DNA of 64,000 nucleotides, from the NCBI RefSeq assembly GCF_010015445.1, contig NC_053127.1:8450276-8514275 (forward strand), in the 5' to 3' direction. Both the position numbers and the translations under genes were made by a program. Source of the stretch: Perca fluviatilis. Its lineage: Eukaryota; Chordata; Actinopteri; Perciformes; Percidae. The notes under the pieces are model-generated. The model made no database searches and was not told where the DNA came from. It saw only the letters and a program-made list of their open reading frames with translations. Shown here in pieces: positions 10,695 through 60,884 of the stretch; positions within the stretch are counted from its first letter, which is position 1; each line of letters opens with the position of its first letter.

Positions 10695-11021
10695 TTAAAG
10701 GTCCCATTATGGTGCTCTTTGGATGCTTTTATATAGGCCTTAGTGGTCCCCTAATACTGTATCTGAAGTCTCTTTTATATAGACCTTAGTGGTCCCCTAA
10801 TACTGTATCTGAAATCTCTTTTATATAGGCCTTAGTGGTCCCCTAATACTGTATCTGAAGTCTCTTTTATATAGACCTTAGTGGTCCCCTAATACTGTAT
10901 CTGAAGTCTCTTTCCTGAAATTCAGCCTTGGTGCAGAACTACAGCCACTAGAGCCAGTCCCACAATGAGCTTTCCTTAGGATGTGCCATAAAGTGAAATT
11001 TTAATACCATGGGACCTTTAA
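10695..11021. mobile_element. MITE carrying an internal 46-bp tandem array
   Basis: Ends are TTAAAGGTCCCAT at 10695 and the inverted ATGGGACCTTTAA ending 11021. Inside, four 46-bp units occupy 10731-10914. They alternate between ataggcct and atagacct, so the array looks like a duplicated 92-bp dimer. The rest (10915-11000) is non-repetitive. No coding capacity is seen. Confidence 0.85.
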
Positions 11022-11136
11022 CAAAACAGATGTGATGTTTTAACACACTAATGCTCTTATGTAGCCTACATTTTCTGATGACATACATCTGTATCAACTA
11101 ATTAGACTCATATTCACAGTTCTGGCACACGTAGCC

Positions 11137-11281
<145 letters not shown>

Positions 11282-11984
11282 ACTCAAGTACAACTTTGAT
11301 AGAGTGGAAGATTTGGGCATCTGGTGATGAGGGGTTGCAAGTAGATAAGCCACTACACAAAATCAAATCATTTAGGGAAACATGGTGGACCAATTGTTGT
11401 CAAAACGGTTGTGATAAACATCATAAGAACTTCCCTGACCCCAAATTTATCAAATATAAAAAGAGGATATAAAGGGATACTGCATTACCACGGAATGATG
11501 ATAAAAACAAATAAAGCAAACATGATGTTAAGGCAAGTTTCAAATTTCTGTAAATGAAAATCAACGGCTCCCTGGAACATAGGGAAACACTTTCAAAATA
11601 TAACGTGCAACAGCAGGATTAGAAAACCCTTTTTCTATTTATATAACTGATTTGTTGGATGAAAACACCGTTATATAAAAGCATCCGAGTACGGAAACAC
11701 AAAGTGTTCTGAATTAAGTAAATATGTAAACCATTATGAAATCAATGATTCATATAAATTCAAACAGCATACCATTACCAACACAATTGTGAAATAAACC
11801 TTTGCACCTTATACAAAGAATATACCATACAGCCCTTAAGTATCTCACAGTTTAGTGTGTGCCAGCAGAGAAACTAAAACCAGGTTAGACAGGAACAAGT
11901 GAAGGAATGAGGACAGACGGAGTCACCTCCAAAATCTTCACATTCATCTCGAAGAACGAACACATGGTACAGAAACTGTTCTGG

Positions 11985-12125
<141 letters not shown>

Positions 12126-12984
12126 ATAACCAGACTGTAGATCCCATCCAGATATGCTTACAGATTTATAAGAATGTTCTGCATTAAATAATAATTTGTG
12201 TCTGATGTTGTTCTTTTGCAAAAGAATCTTGAAATTACATCCACTTCTTTTTCCTCATTGAAAAAAAAAAACCTGCTCCTATGTTATATTTTAACTTCTG
12301 AACTATTTTATGTCTATTCTCATCATCAACAAATCGTGAAAAAAGCCAGAAATCCCCAGAGGCCAAAGTAAAAAATTCAAATGCATTGTTTTGTCTGACA
12401 AAGAATTTAAACCCCAAATACTCAGTTCACTGTGATATACAACAGATGCAGCAATGCATCACATTAAAGAAGCAGGAACCAAATTAATTTTTTTTAGAAT
12501 TCTTTCTTTGACTAATTTATTTAGCTATTAAATGAATATAAAAATAATTTTCAAATGATTTTCTGTCAGTTGATTAATTGATTTGTTTCAGCATTTCTGC
12601 ACAGTGAAGATCAAACAATAAGAAATTCACCTTCTTGAGGGGAGGGGGACTTTAAATGTATAAATGACATCAAATATTTTCCAGACATAAAAAAAAACGC
12701 TCTACATCCACTTGTGCATTCATTCATATGATCAGACATTACAAGCTATCATGCTCTTCATCAGTTATTCAAGACTTTCAATGCTGCAGCTGAAAGCCTC
12801 TGAGACAGGTCACATTATCACTTACTATATATACCTCCCAGTAGAACTGAAGCATAGGCCTACTCATTTGTTAGAATGGGTATAGATAGAACAAGAAACT
12901 GACCACATTTACTTCAGTTTCCTGCCTACAAGTGAATTCTGATGTTTAAAGGTATTCATATTGATTATTAAAATACCTTTTAAA

Positions 12985-12985
<1 letters not shown>

Positions 12986-13029
<44 letters not shown>

Positions 13030-13051
13030 CGGAAGTCATATATATATATAT
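12986..13051. repeat. (AT)n arrays flanking a copy of the ETS-containing 17-mer
   Basis: Two TA arrays (about 12988-13021 and 13037-13051) surround AGACACACCGGAAGTCA at 13022-13038. The same 17 bases occur at 13464-13480 in the ppm1e promoter. Confidence 0.9.
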
Positions 13052-13463
13052 TTAAAATTCTGTTTTAGTTTGACATCATAAAGAGCTTTTTTTCTTTTCT
13101 TTTCTTTTCTACAGAGGTACAGGGTTACTACATTTACATTTTATAATTGTTTTTTTGTTGTCTTTAACATTAGACACGATGCTGCTATGTTGTTTAAATG
13201 TATTAATAAAGTGGAGGAAACAGACATCCTTCGTGTCTACAAAAAGATCTCCTACGTCAGACGACAGGAGGTAGCGCTGCGTGCGCGTTCACGACCTGTA
13301 TGTAAACCGCTGCGTTCTCTCGGACGTCACCACCGTCCGAAATCCCTGATAACGCGATGCGCATTCCCGCTCTGTTCTGAATGGGGGGCTCAGTCCAGCT
13401 TCTGACAGCGAGTCCGGTAGTGTAACGTTAACCGTAGACGGTCCACTCATCCCCGCTGCTTTC

Positions 13464-13480
13464 AGACACACCGGAAGTCA
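13464..13480 (+). promoter_or_regulatory. ETS/GABP-type site in ppm1e promoter (17-bp duplicated block)
   Basis: AGACACACCGGAAGTCA contains the consensus-like ACCGGAAGT. An identical 17-mer stands at 13022-13038 between AT arrays. Confidence 0.5.
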
Positions 13481-13652
13481 ACGAGCCCGCCTCCCCGTTA
13501 GTACCACATTCATTCAGGTAGTCTGCTCGTGCACTGACAGTCCAACTAGTTCGGTCCAGAGCGTGCCGACTCTTGTCTTCTCAGCCCGGGGAAGTTCGTG
13601 TAACCGTTATTGACGGAAGAAGAGCTGCCTGTCTGTCCAGGAATGAGAGATG

Positions 13653-52085
<38,433 letters not shown>

Positions 52086-52731
52086 AGAGATGACCCAAAC
52101 CAAACCATCTCCTTCATTCATTCAGTCCTGGCCCACACTCCACACCCACTCACCTCTGCCTTCAACAACACATCATTCTTTGATAGTAGGTAATTGTGGC
52201 TCCTGCAGACGTAACGTGATTATTGACTTTTTGTCGGAGTGGTGCTCTCTGTCCTAAGCCGAAATGTTTCCAAATGTAAGCCGGCCCACTAATCACAAGC
52301 CCTGCTCCTTAATGCTGTAGGTAAAGCCGAAAACTGCATCCTCTCCATTGTGATCCATTGATCAGTGAGAATGAAGCCAGAGCTTGAAATGCATGTTCAT
52401 AAGATGTGTTCAGACTGAATGTGAAAGAAATCTTGTATACAAGAGGCTGGGAAAAGACTTTTAAGAACAGACACAGTTTACTGTTGGCAGCGGAAATAAC
52501 AGAAAGAATGGAGTTCCAACTAAATCTTAAAATAAATCTGCGTGTTGTAAGCTAGCTGAGTCTGTATCGGACTATGACAGCTCTTCAGTGATAAGAGAAG
52601 CAAAACTTCTGTTGCATTTAGTCTGACCACACATTTAAGATTAATTTATATGCGTTGTCGCTCAACACTCTCGGCAGCGTCTTTAGACAGAACTGATGTT
52701 GATGATGGTTTTGAACAGGAAGAAAAATAAA
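52086..52731 (+). other. probable ppm1e 3' UTR
   Basis: AATAAA occurs at 52531-52536 and again at 52726-52731. The second lies at the edge of an interspersed repeat (aaactttatttataaagcac), so the first is the better candidate. The true end is not proven. Confidence 0.45.
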
Positions 52732-52954
52732 GAAGTAAACTTTATTTATAAAGCACCTTTTAAAACCAGGGTTACAAGGTACAGTGCAACAATGATTAAA
52801 AATAGAAAGTTAAAAACGGGAGATAATAATTTGAAAACAAAGTAATAATAATAAAAACTTCAAAATAAAATGCAAACCGAAGTTAAACACGGTTTGTAAT
52901 GAACTCAAACATGTTTGGCATTCTATACTGTAATTTCTTGTTACTTATTGGACG

Positions 52955-52996
<42 letters not shown>

Positions 52997-55089
52997 ACGC
53001 CACTACCCAGACATGTTTATTACACTAATAGTAGCCGAAAATATTGTCCATGCCGATGAATGTGTTGTGCTTTAGTTGAAAAAGGAATCTTCAATCTTTT
53101 CCCACAAAGTTGAAAAAAAAAAAAAACTATTATAGCTGTAGCGTAGCATTAAGATTTCCCTTCTACTGGAACTAAAGGGCCAAACCTTAAAAAACAGCCC
53201 GAAACCAAAAGTACAACATAATACTTTTGTGTTAATCTTTTGTCTTTCTTCCTGTTTAATGTCACATTTCTTTTGATGCAGTGTGAGGTGACGCATTGCT
53301 TTTGTCTTGAGACAGCTGTCGAGCGACCGAGCATTAAATTAAACTCTTAATGGCGTAGCTTACCTCAGCAATCCTTTGGTGGCAGATGCATAAAGCTCAT
53401 AGAGGAGGCCAGAACAATTGTTGCTCCTGGTTTCTGGGACTTAAGGCACATGCTGTTCTTTCCGCTTCCCCATATAGTCAATGACCCAGCCATTATCCAG
53501 CCGCAGTTAGTCTACAGATAAAAGCACTTAAAACCAGATTATAAAAGATTAGCAGTCAATTACATGAATAAATGCGTCATGTAGTCCAGTATTGCAGATG
53601 GGGATATACTCCTGAGATAATGTTGTGTAATGGAGGGGTGGGTATTTAGTAGTATGTAGTTGTTGTTGGGCCACATAGCTGTTGCAAAGTATCCAAGTGT
53701 CGTTACTTTTACACAAAAACCCATTTAAGAGAAGTATTTTCCAGCAGGCTTCATAAGTGCAAACCATTTAATGTTGGGCCTGGATAGTTGAAAGCTGCAG
53801 AACACGTGCCTTTCATATGTGTTACTAAAGCGTATTCACTAATTACTGAATTCATGTGTTAATAATTAAGGACAAGTCTGGCTTTCAGTCAGGTCGTGTT
53901 ATGACTCTGTGCCACTTTAAAGGAATAGTTTGACACTTTTCGGAAAATAGGTTTATTCACTTTCTTACCAAGAGTTAGATGAGAAGGTTGATAGCACTCT
54001 ATAGCTGATTAGCTTAGCTTAACATACAGACTGGAAGCAGGGGGGACAGCTACGTTGGCTCTGTCCAAAGGTGAAAAGAAATGTTTTTAGCTTTTTAGCA
54101 GGATATGTGTTGCCATTAAGAGCCATTTACCTATAAAGACTTGTAGCAAAAGGGAAACAGGAAACCACTAGCTTGGAGTACAAAAAAATCTGCCAACAAT
54201 TTGTGATATTACATTTCTGTTTGTGTATGGATTAAACAAACAACATATAGCGTGCTAGTTGGTGAGCTTGGAAGATGCTGGCAGTGTGCTAGCTTCACTT
54301 TTAGTGTACAGACACGAGAGTGGTATCAAACATCTCATCAAGAAAGCAAATAATAATATTTTCCCAAAATGTCCTTTAAGATTCATAGTCAATTCAAATT
54401 ATAAGATGATCTGCACCTAAGAGAGCAGGTTTTTAAATCTGTAAAAGCAATAAACATCCCAGTCAGAACCAATTCCAAGATAGTCCCCCACCGTCAGAGT
54501 AAACCACCGAGGCCGGCTCCTGTTGCCCCACGGCGCCCATTATAATTGGATCTTTCTCTGAACTGATCTAGATTCAACAATGGAGAGCCCCCCTCTCTGC
54601 TGTCTAACACGCTGCTGATAGTGCTGCTGCACTTCTGTTATGTTAGCATTAATGTTCAAACTCCTTTTATAAGACTGCACTCGTCTGTAAAACCTGGCTG
54701 AGACATAAAAGCCCCATCGACATTCATTGGTTTCATATACCTAATAGCAAATATGGCAGAGTTCCTCTTTAATGCTAATTCATAATCATAATTAACAAAT
54801 GTAATCATCAAATAATACTGATTTATATAATAATATAATAATAGCACCCATACCCAGTTATGTAGGTGGGACTGATCTGCGGAAAGACTTCTGTCACTTT
54901 TATTTAAATGCACACAATAGCATTACTGCATATAGCCATACATAATTACTATAAACTAGCTATAATACACACTTGCTATGAAAACTTTGAAATCGTAAAC
55001 CCTGATTCACTTTCAAAGTCACTTTCAAAGTACTAAATATGCTTTGGTTGCCTCTTACTGCTAAATATTTAATTTGCTGTGGGAGCACG
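52732..55089. other. intergenic, repeat-bearing, no gene seen
   Basis: Holds interspersed fragments, the clearest being about 53917-54380 (aaaggaatagtttgacactt, gagttagatgagaagg, ttagcttagcttaaca), a signature percomorph repeat. Open frames are short and unsupported. Confidence 0.5.
52959..52990. repeat. (TA)n microsatellite
   Basis: About 15 TA units. Confidence 0.95.
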
Positions 55090-56172
55090 TGACCGTTCTC
55101 TAAGCCCCGCCCTCTTTAGTTACTGTTGCTACATTCGTAGTAATTATTTCAAACAATGGCTTCTTGATTTTACGTCCGCTCCTCATTTCTGACCGCAAAC
55201 TGCTTATTTTTGATGAAGTGAACTGTCGCTAGCATATTTTTTATTGAGCTAGCTAGCTAATTAGCATAATCGCCATGAGTTGGTTGAAAACTCGTTGTCC
55301 CCGGTACCCTGAAAAAGTATCTTTATATATGCCCTGTTAGCTACATACTGTACATGACATAATGCTAAAAGACGGATGCTAAAGCTACAACGTTAGCTGG
55401 GGTTGCTGGAGTGTAAACCTCCACAAATCAGAGCAGGGTATGTGCTAACGTTACACTGAGATATAGCTAGAGGCATCCAGTACCGGTGGGTAAATACTTC
55501 ATAGTAGAAGTCCTGAAGGAGGCTTTTTTGAAAATAACCTGTAACCGCACAAAATATTGTAGTGAGCGAATTATATTTTGCTTTGCTTTGGATATAATGT
55601 TACATTAGTGTTACTAAGCTAGTTAGCTGGAACTGCTAACGAAGATGAACATTCCTTACACTTTGTTTTTTAGGTTTGGAAAGGCTAAAATAAACGACTC
55701 AAAAGCAATGTTGCTAACTCTTTTCCAATGAAAGTAGCTAGCACTAGCTCCGAAAGTCGCGTATAATTTTTTATAGAGCCGGGAGGCTGTGTTGGATAAC
55801 TGCCTGCTGCTCCCGGTCGAAGGGGAGAGGGAGAGAGATTCGTGCTGTTGGCAGAAGAGCCGTGGACTGTGATTACTACGAGCAGCATGCACGGGAATGA
55901 ATCACAATATATCTCGCTTTTCCCCTGATGGTCTCAAGTCGCTAAATTTATCACTAGGCGCTTTTTAGAAATGCAGTCGCCAAGCGGGTCTGATAAAGTG
56001 CTAGAAATTTAAATTAAGCGAGAAAGTCGCCAAGTTGGCAACACAAAAGTCGTTATATACCAAGTATGTGGAGATATTCAAAGTTTGACAGACCTGCCGT
56101 GGCTAATTACAGTCGCTATGTAAGCTACGATTGGACAATCACTGTTCAGGGGCGGGGTTTACCGAACGGTCA
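55090..56172. mobile_element. 1.08-kb element with ~24-bp terminal inverted repeats
   Basis: Starts TGACCGTTCTCTAAGCCCCG and ends, inverted, as TGACCGTTCGGTAAACCCCG. The interior contains gctagc-rich stretches and a gtcgccaag segment typical of fish repeats. Open frames of 67-78 aa are not recognisable, so the element is non-autonomous. Confidence 0.7.
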
Positions 56173-56246
56173 TTTCGATTCCCTAACATCCTCATTCCCC
56201 AATTCTTTAGTTGATGCACTGAATCTCCAAACGTCAGGACGTTAGT

Positions 56247-56917
56247 AGTCATGTTTCCATCGAATTGTCAAGCGAATTTTAGGCGAACTTTTAAAATGAA
56301 AAATGCGAATTAGAAGCGTTTCCATCAACTGGTTTAGAGCGAATAAACTAGACTACGCAAAGCGTAGTTTCGTCACAAGTTGATGTTACGCGTGGTTGTA
56401 GATTGCAAACCGGCGTGCTAAATCAAAGAGTTTGGAAGCGAAGTTCTTTAGCTAAATGGAGAGAGGTAGCATGGTACAAGTTGGCCACCTGTGCAGAATA
56501 CAGAGTTGTGGCAGAGACATTTGGTGTCAGACAGGGCAGACGATTTAAGCTCTTGAACCAATTCGTCAATTTACCCGACGTGGCTGAGGCCCAGGCTATA
56601 GCGCACCGCAACTCCACCACGCACCTTGTGCCACAAGCGTCCCCACTGGATGGGACCCGTATCCCGATCCTTCCCCCATCCGATGGATACCGGGACTATA
56701 GTCGTGTGAGCTACATGTTCGATACGTCACAACTAGTTTCCATCTCCCATTTTGCACATTCTCTTTTTCAAAAAAAGGCAAAAACCACCTCAAGCGGGAG
56801 TAAAAACGTTTTTTTGCGAATTTGATGACGTTTTTTTTTTATTTTGCCGTTTCCATCAACATTTTCTAATACAATACTTCAAAATGCGCATAAAGATACG
56901 TTGATGGAAACATGACT
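56247..56917 (+). mobile_element. PIF/Harbinger element, internally deleted
   Basis: Ends AGTCATGTTTCCATC and inverted GATGGAAACATGACT, both flanked by AGT (possible 3-bp duplication). It encloses a 140-codon transposase remnant. The 671-bp length shows a large internal deletion compared with autonomous copies of 3 kb or more. Confidence 0.85.
56403..56825 (+). pseudogene. Harbinger transposase remnant
   Basis: A 140-aa open frame. It keeps AEYRVVAETFGVRQG, resembling the helix-turn-helix-like segment before the catalytic core, then AEAQAIAHRNS and LDGTRIPILPPSDGYRDY, which corresponds to the conserved Harbinger block around the first catalytic Asp (IDGTHIPILPPSDGYRDF type). The frame then enters unrelated terminal sequence; the second Asp and the Glu are absent, so it cannot be a working transposase. 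The parts are joined more closely than in intact proteins, indicating internal deletion. Confidence 0.75.
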
Positions 56918-56999
56918 AGTGACGGCCAGGTTCTGTAGATCGTGCCTCCCTTTTCCTGCCCTTTCACACACAGAAGGCGTGGTATCAAAAACATGTGAT

Positions 57000-59830
57000 T
57001 CACCAGACAAACAGGTACTGGTTTAAGGGGCCATCACCACCACCACCACCCCCCCCACCCTTCCAGTCTTACTGGTAGATAGAGGCTCACCCCCCTGTAA
57101 ACCATCCTGTGGACCGACTCGTGAAGCGCATCGGTGGAGCCGAATGTACCTCATGTGTCCCAGAACGTCCTCAGAGACTCGGTGATGTGTGTCGACGTGA
57201 GTTGGTGTTTTTTTGGGGGGGGAGGTTTGTCTTCCCAAAAGGCATCCTATCAATGAGGAATGAACTGCCGAGACACTCAACAAACTGAAGCCACTGGATC
57301 CCTCTTGTGGAAGTATCACTGCAGTCTCTAGAAACGTTGGTTCGATAGAAGATCAGAAAACAATGGAAATCACAGTCATTTTTAACTACTCACTTAACCA
57401 CGGGTGCGTATGTATATTATGAGCGAGTGCTGGAGGAGTGTAAATATAATAATTCTGTCTTGTAAATCAGCAGTTTTAATCCACGAGGCCCGACAGTTGG
57501 TTCAGATGCTGGATCTGGATCTCAAATCTCCCACCACCAGGCTGAGGGGGAGGTGAGGATGCGATGTTATCGAACAGCCTGAGAGGGGCATAAGTCTCTA
57601 AACACTGCCGCTGCCTTCAAGAGCTGCCAAAGTATAAAAAAAAAAAAAAAGGTGTTGAACCAGTCTGGCTTTCACTGGAAGAGATGTAGTGTTCTATCGT
57701 GGCCTGGCTGTCCTGGCACCCTTTCTTACCCCGAGAAAAAAAATCTGGCTAAAACATACATTAAGGTATTATCGGCTTAAAATACTGTATCTCCAATATG
57801 CAGCTTTGACTTTACCGTTTTTATCAGTAACAGCCTTAAAAAAAAAAATTAAAAAAAAAATGTAAATTGTAGTTTGTAGGTTTTAATTGCATCTCTGCAG
57901 GTGTCGGATGATAAGCACGGCGTCGATTGGAGACGAGGGTCATGAGTGAACTGAGCTGCCGAGTTGTTTGGAGGAAAATGGAGTTTCACTTTTAGGCAAC
58001 CGATTAGATCTTTTACACGGATCACACAGGGCAGTCAACTCTAGAGGAGCAGAGCTGCCACAGTTAAAGAATTTGTCTCAGGATCTTGTTATAATGGCAG
58101 TTTTCTTCCATCAGGAGTCTCAATCAAGGAGAATGACTAACCACATTTACAAGGACCCTATTATCCCAAGTTTAATAACCACAATAAGAGCTCAATCGGA
58201 ATAAAAAACAACATTTGAACAGGCTTATTCCGAAAGAAACTTCATTCTGTTTTCTGTTTGGGTTAAAGCTGTCGAAGACCACTAAGTCCCGAAAGATGCG
58301 AGTTCTCTTGTGCAAACAAGATGAGATGGATAATGAAAAGCTAACACAATTCAGCCTCAGGGGAACATGAATTTCGGTGCCAAATTTCACGGGAATCCAT
58401 CTAGTAATTTCGCTCAAAACCACAAACGTCAACCTCATGGTGGCGCCATAGGAAAGTCAGAGGATCGCCAAAGTCCTTAGGATTCATCCTCTGGGGAACA
58501 CGAATGTCTGTGCAAAATTGCACGGCAATCCATCCAACAGTTTGTCGAGACATTTCAGACCAAAGAGGTGTTAAAAAAATATCTTTAGGGCTTTTGGGCA
58601 CTCTTTACAAAACTTGTCTCAAAAAATGATTTATTTTCCTCTTCCTGTGAGACGCTTTGTCATTATAACGAGATACTTGACTGGGACGTTGAAGCATGTT
58701 ACGTGTGGCCACGCCTCGGAGCAGCTGTGAAGTAGTTTTCTGTCCCCTGTGATCCACTGGTGTGGTTTCACAGCAGGCCTTCCGTGTTGATGTGAATAAT
58801 TCTTTGCGCTCTGGAGGTACAGTGACAAGGATCCGTGGTTTTGCATTCACCAAAACCTTTACCTGTGAATCAGTTGTACAGCGTGACTCAGACTGCAAAC
58901 CCGCCAGAAGTTGTCACTATATTATGAGCAATAAAAACATCACACACCCCCCTCCCCCCTCCCCTCCCCCCCCTGTGGTGAACCCTCTCTCTCTAAGCTC
59001 CAGAAACCCACACTTCCTCCCTCAGTCACACTCCGCTTGCAGTGAAAAGGTTCCTCCCGAGTCGGATGTTTCCCTCCTCCCCTGACGATGAAGGCAGCTC
59101 TCCCATAATCGCTGTCTTAACTATAGAGGGCCCCCTCCATGAATCTGCACTGTGTGTCTATGTACACACACACAAAAAAAATAAATAAATAGCTTTTTCT
59201 TTTTTCTCTGTAAGCAATAATGACGTTGCATTAGAAGGCTCTCTGAGGGTTTGTCTTCTGCTGAAGGATGCAACAAAAATGCTGTTCTGTCAGCAGAAAA
59301 GCTGAAGCTCCTGAAGTCGATTTATCATTCATTCACTCCCCCACGCTCCCCCCTTAGAGAATAGGATTGTGAGTCATACTATGCTGCCTGTTGTAAGGTC
59401 CACTTAAAGGCCCTGCACCTCCTGTTAAGAAGTCTGCTGCTGGCTAGTTTTAGAGTTCAGAATTCGAAATGATCTTCATGTTCGCGGAAACATGAATGTG
59501 AAACTTTCTTCTTCTCGTGATGAAGGAGACATTCCTCAGCAGTTTGGGTACATTTGACTCTTTGGCTAACGAAGAGGGGGGGGGGAATAGAGAAGATCAC
59601 TGAGGGCTGTGAGTGGTCCCTTCTTCTGGTCCTCCAAGCTTGAAGACAAACCCTATGATTGGCTCTTCTTCAACATGCAGGTTAGGTTAAAAAAATAAAA
59701 CACAGTAAAACACACGTCGAGTACCTGTATTATGTGTTCCTGTAGTATATAAAATATGTGTACTGTAACTGGTGACTAATTATCATGTATATAAAGATTA
59801 GAACAATTCCTCTTGACTGATGCCTTTTCT
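57000..59830. other. intergenic, no gene recognised
   Basis: Contains a CAC run near 57033-57060, poly(A) tracts near 57635 and 57840-57860, and at about 58330-58570 two tandem, diverged units of a fish repeat (catgaatttcggtgccaaat and cacgaatgtctgtgcaaaat). Open frames are short and unsupported. Confidence 0.5.
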
Positions 59831-59837
59831 TTATTAC

Positions 59838-60255
59838 ATGTCATTTAGCTGACGCTTTTATCCAAAGCGACTTTTGTTATACAGGGCCGGCCCTAGACTT
59901 TTGGGGGCCCTAAGCAGGATTTGGTTTGGGGACTCTCCACATTGTAACACCAACTTGTGTCTTGTAAATATTAGTTTAAGCGCTTCAGCATTTAAAGACG
60001 ACTGCGAGACCTATAGCAACACTATCTTTGAAATAGACCGGCTCTGTTATGAGCTCTATTGTGGGACATTTCAAGCGCTCTTGGGGGCCCTCTGGTAGCC
60101 ACGGGGCCCTAAGCAGACGCTTAGTTCGCTTACGGGTCGGGCCGGCTCTGAATATGTCAGAGGTCACACGCCTCTGGAGCAACTAGGGGTTAAGTGTCTT
60201 GCTCAGGGACACGTCGGTTGATGTATAAATGGGTCCTATCCACTGCGCCGTCACC
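59838..60255 (-). mobile_element. tRNA-derived SINE (minus orientation) split by an inserted element
   Basis: Read on the minus strand it begins with an A-box-like GGCGCAGTGGATAGGACC, continues ccctgagcaagacacttaac, and ends gtcgctttggataaaagcgt and cagctaaatgacatgtaat, a well-known fish SINE tail. The B box is missing. 59882-60150 is an insertion. Confidence 0.7.
59882..60150. mobile_element. insertion with CAGGGCCGGCCC inverted ends
   Basis: Starts CAGGGCCGGCCC and ends GGGCCGGCTCTG; ttgggggccctaagcagg and ggggccctaagcagacg recur inside. It sits within the SINE at 59838-60255. No clear target duplication is seen. Confidence 0.7.
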
Positions 60256-60884
60256 ACCCATCGATCTCCATTTCACGACACAACGTACATTTCCTCAAGC
60301 ACTGCCGACCTGGTGCCTGAAGTGAGTCGAGCCGACACATGCAGCGGAAATGAGGCAGAAGATACTGACTAAGCACCAACGTCCAAACCAGCCCTTTAAA
60401 CAGCTGCTGGTGACATCACAGATGCTCCATCTTTGGCTTTCTTACAGCCTAAAAAAGAAAAGAAAAGCGTCGTCTGTGGGAAAGTGAAAAGCTAAGGTTA
60501 GCTCGTTAACCTATTCATCGGGCTCCAGGGTTATGAAAACCACACCGTAGACGGGGGAATAAAATAAAAGAGACCTGAACAAACAATGTTGATGTAGCCG
60601 AGAGAAATGGCAGCCAGGAGCCCCACCGAGTGAGGAGCCATGTGATGCAGTAAGAGCATGTGGAACAGGGCGGTCCGCTGTTACATAACAGCTTCACTAA
60701 GAAGTGAGCAGTCCTCTACGTTCTTTCTATAAAAAGACTCATCAATCATCATTTCACCCCACTCGTTATCTGGCTTTATTCTCCTCATTCGGTTAGTTTG
60801 GGCTTTTTAGAGAGAAAAAAAAAAAACAGGGTGATAAAATTCAGAGAGAAGGAGTAGCTGGACTAGAACCACTGTGGGATTACA

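Noticed and set aside
10731..10914. Regular 46-bp repeats resembling a CRISPR array
   Set aside because: The units abut with no spacers, the host is a vertebrate, and the array lies inside a MITE.
58172..58601. Minus-strand frames with ...PVKFGTEIHVPLRLN-like translations
   Set aside because: These are translations of a tandemly repeated non-coding fish repeat.
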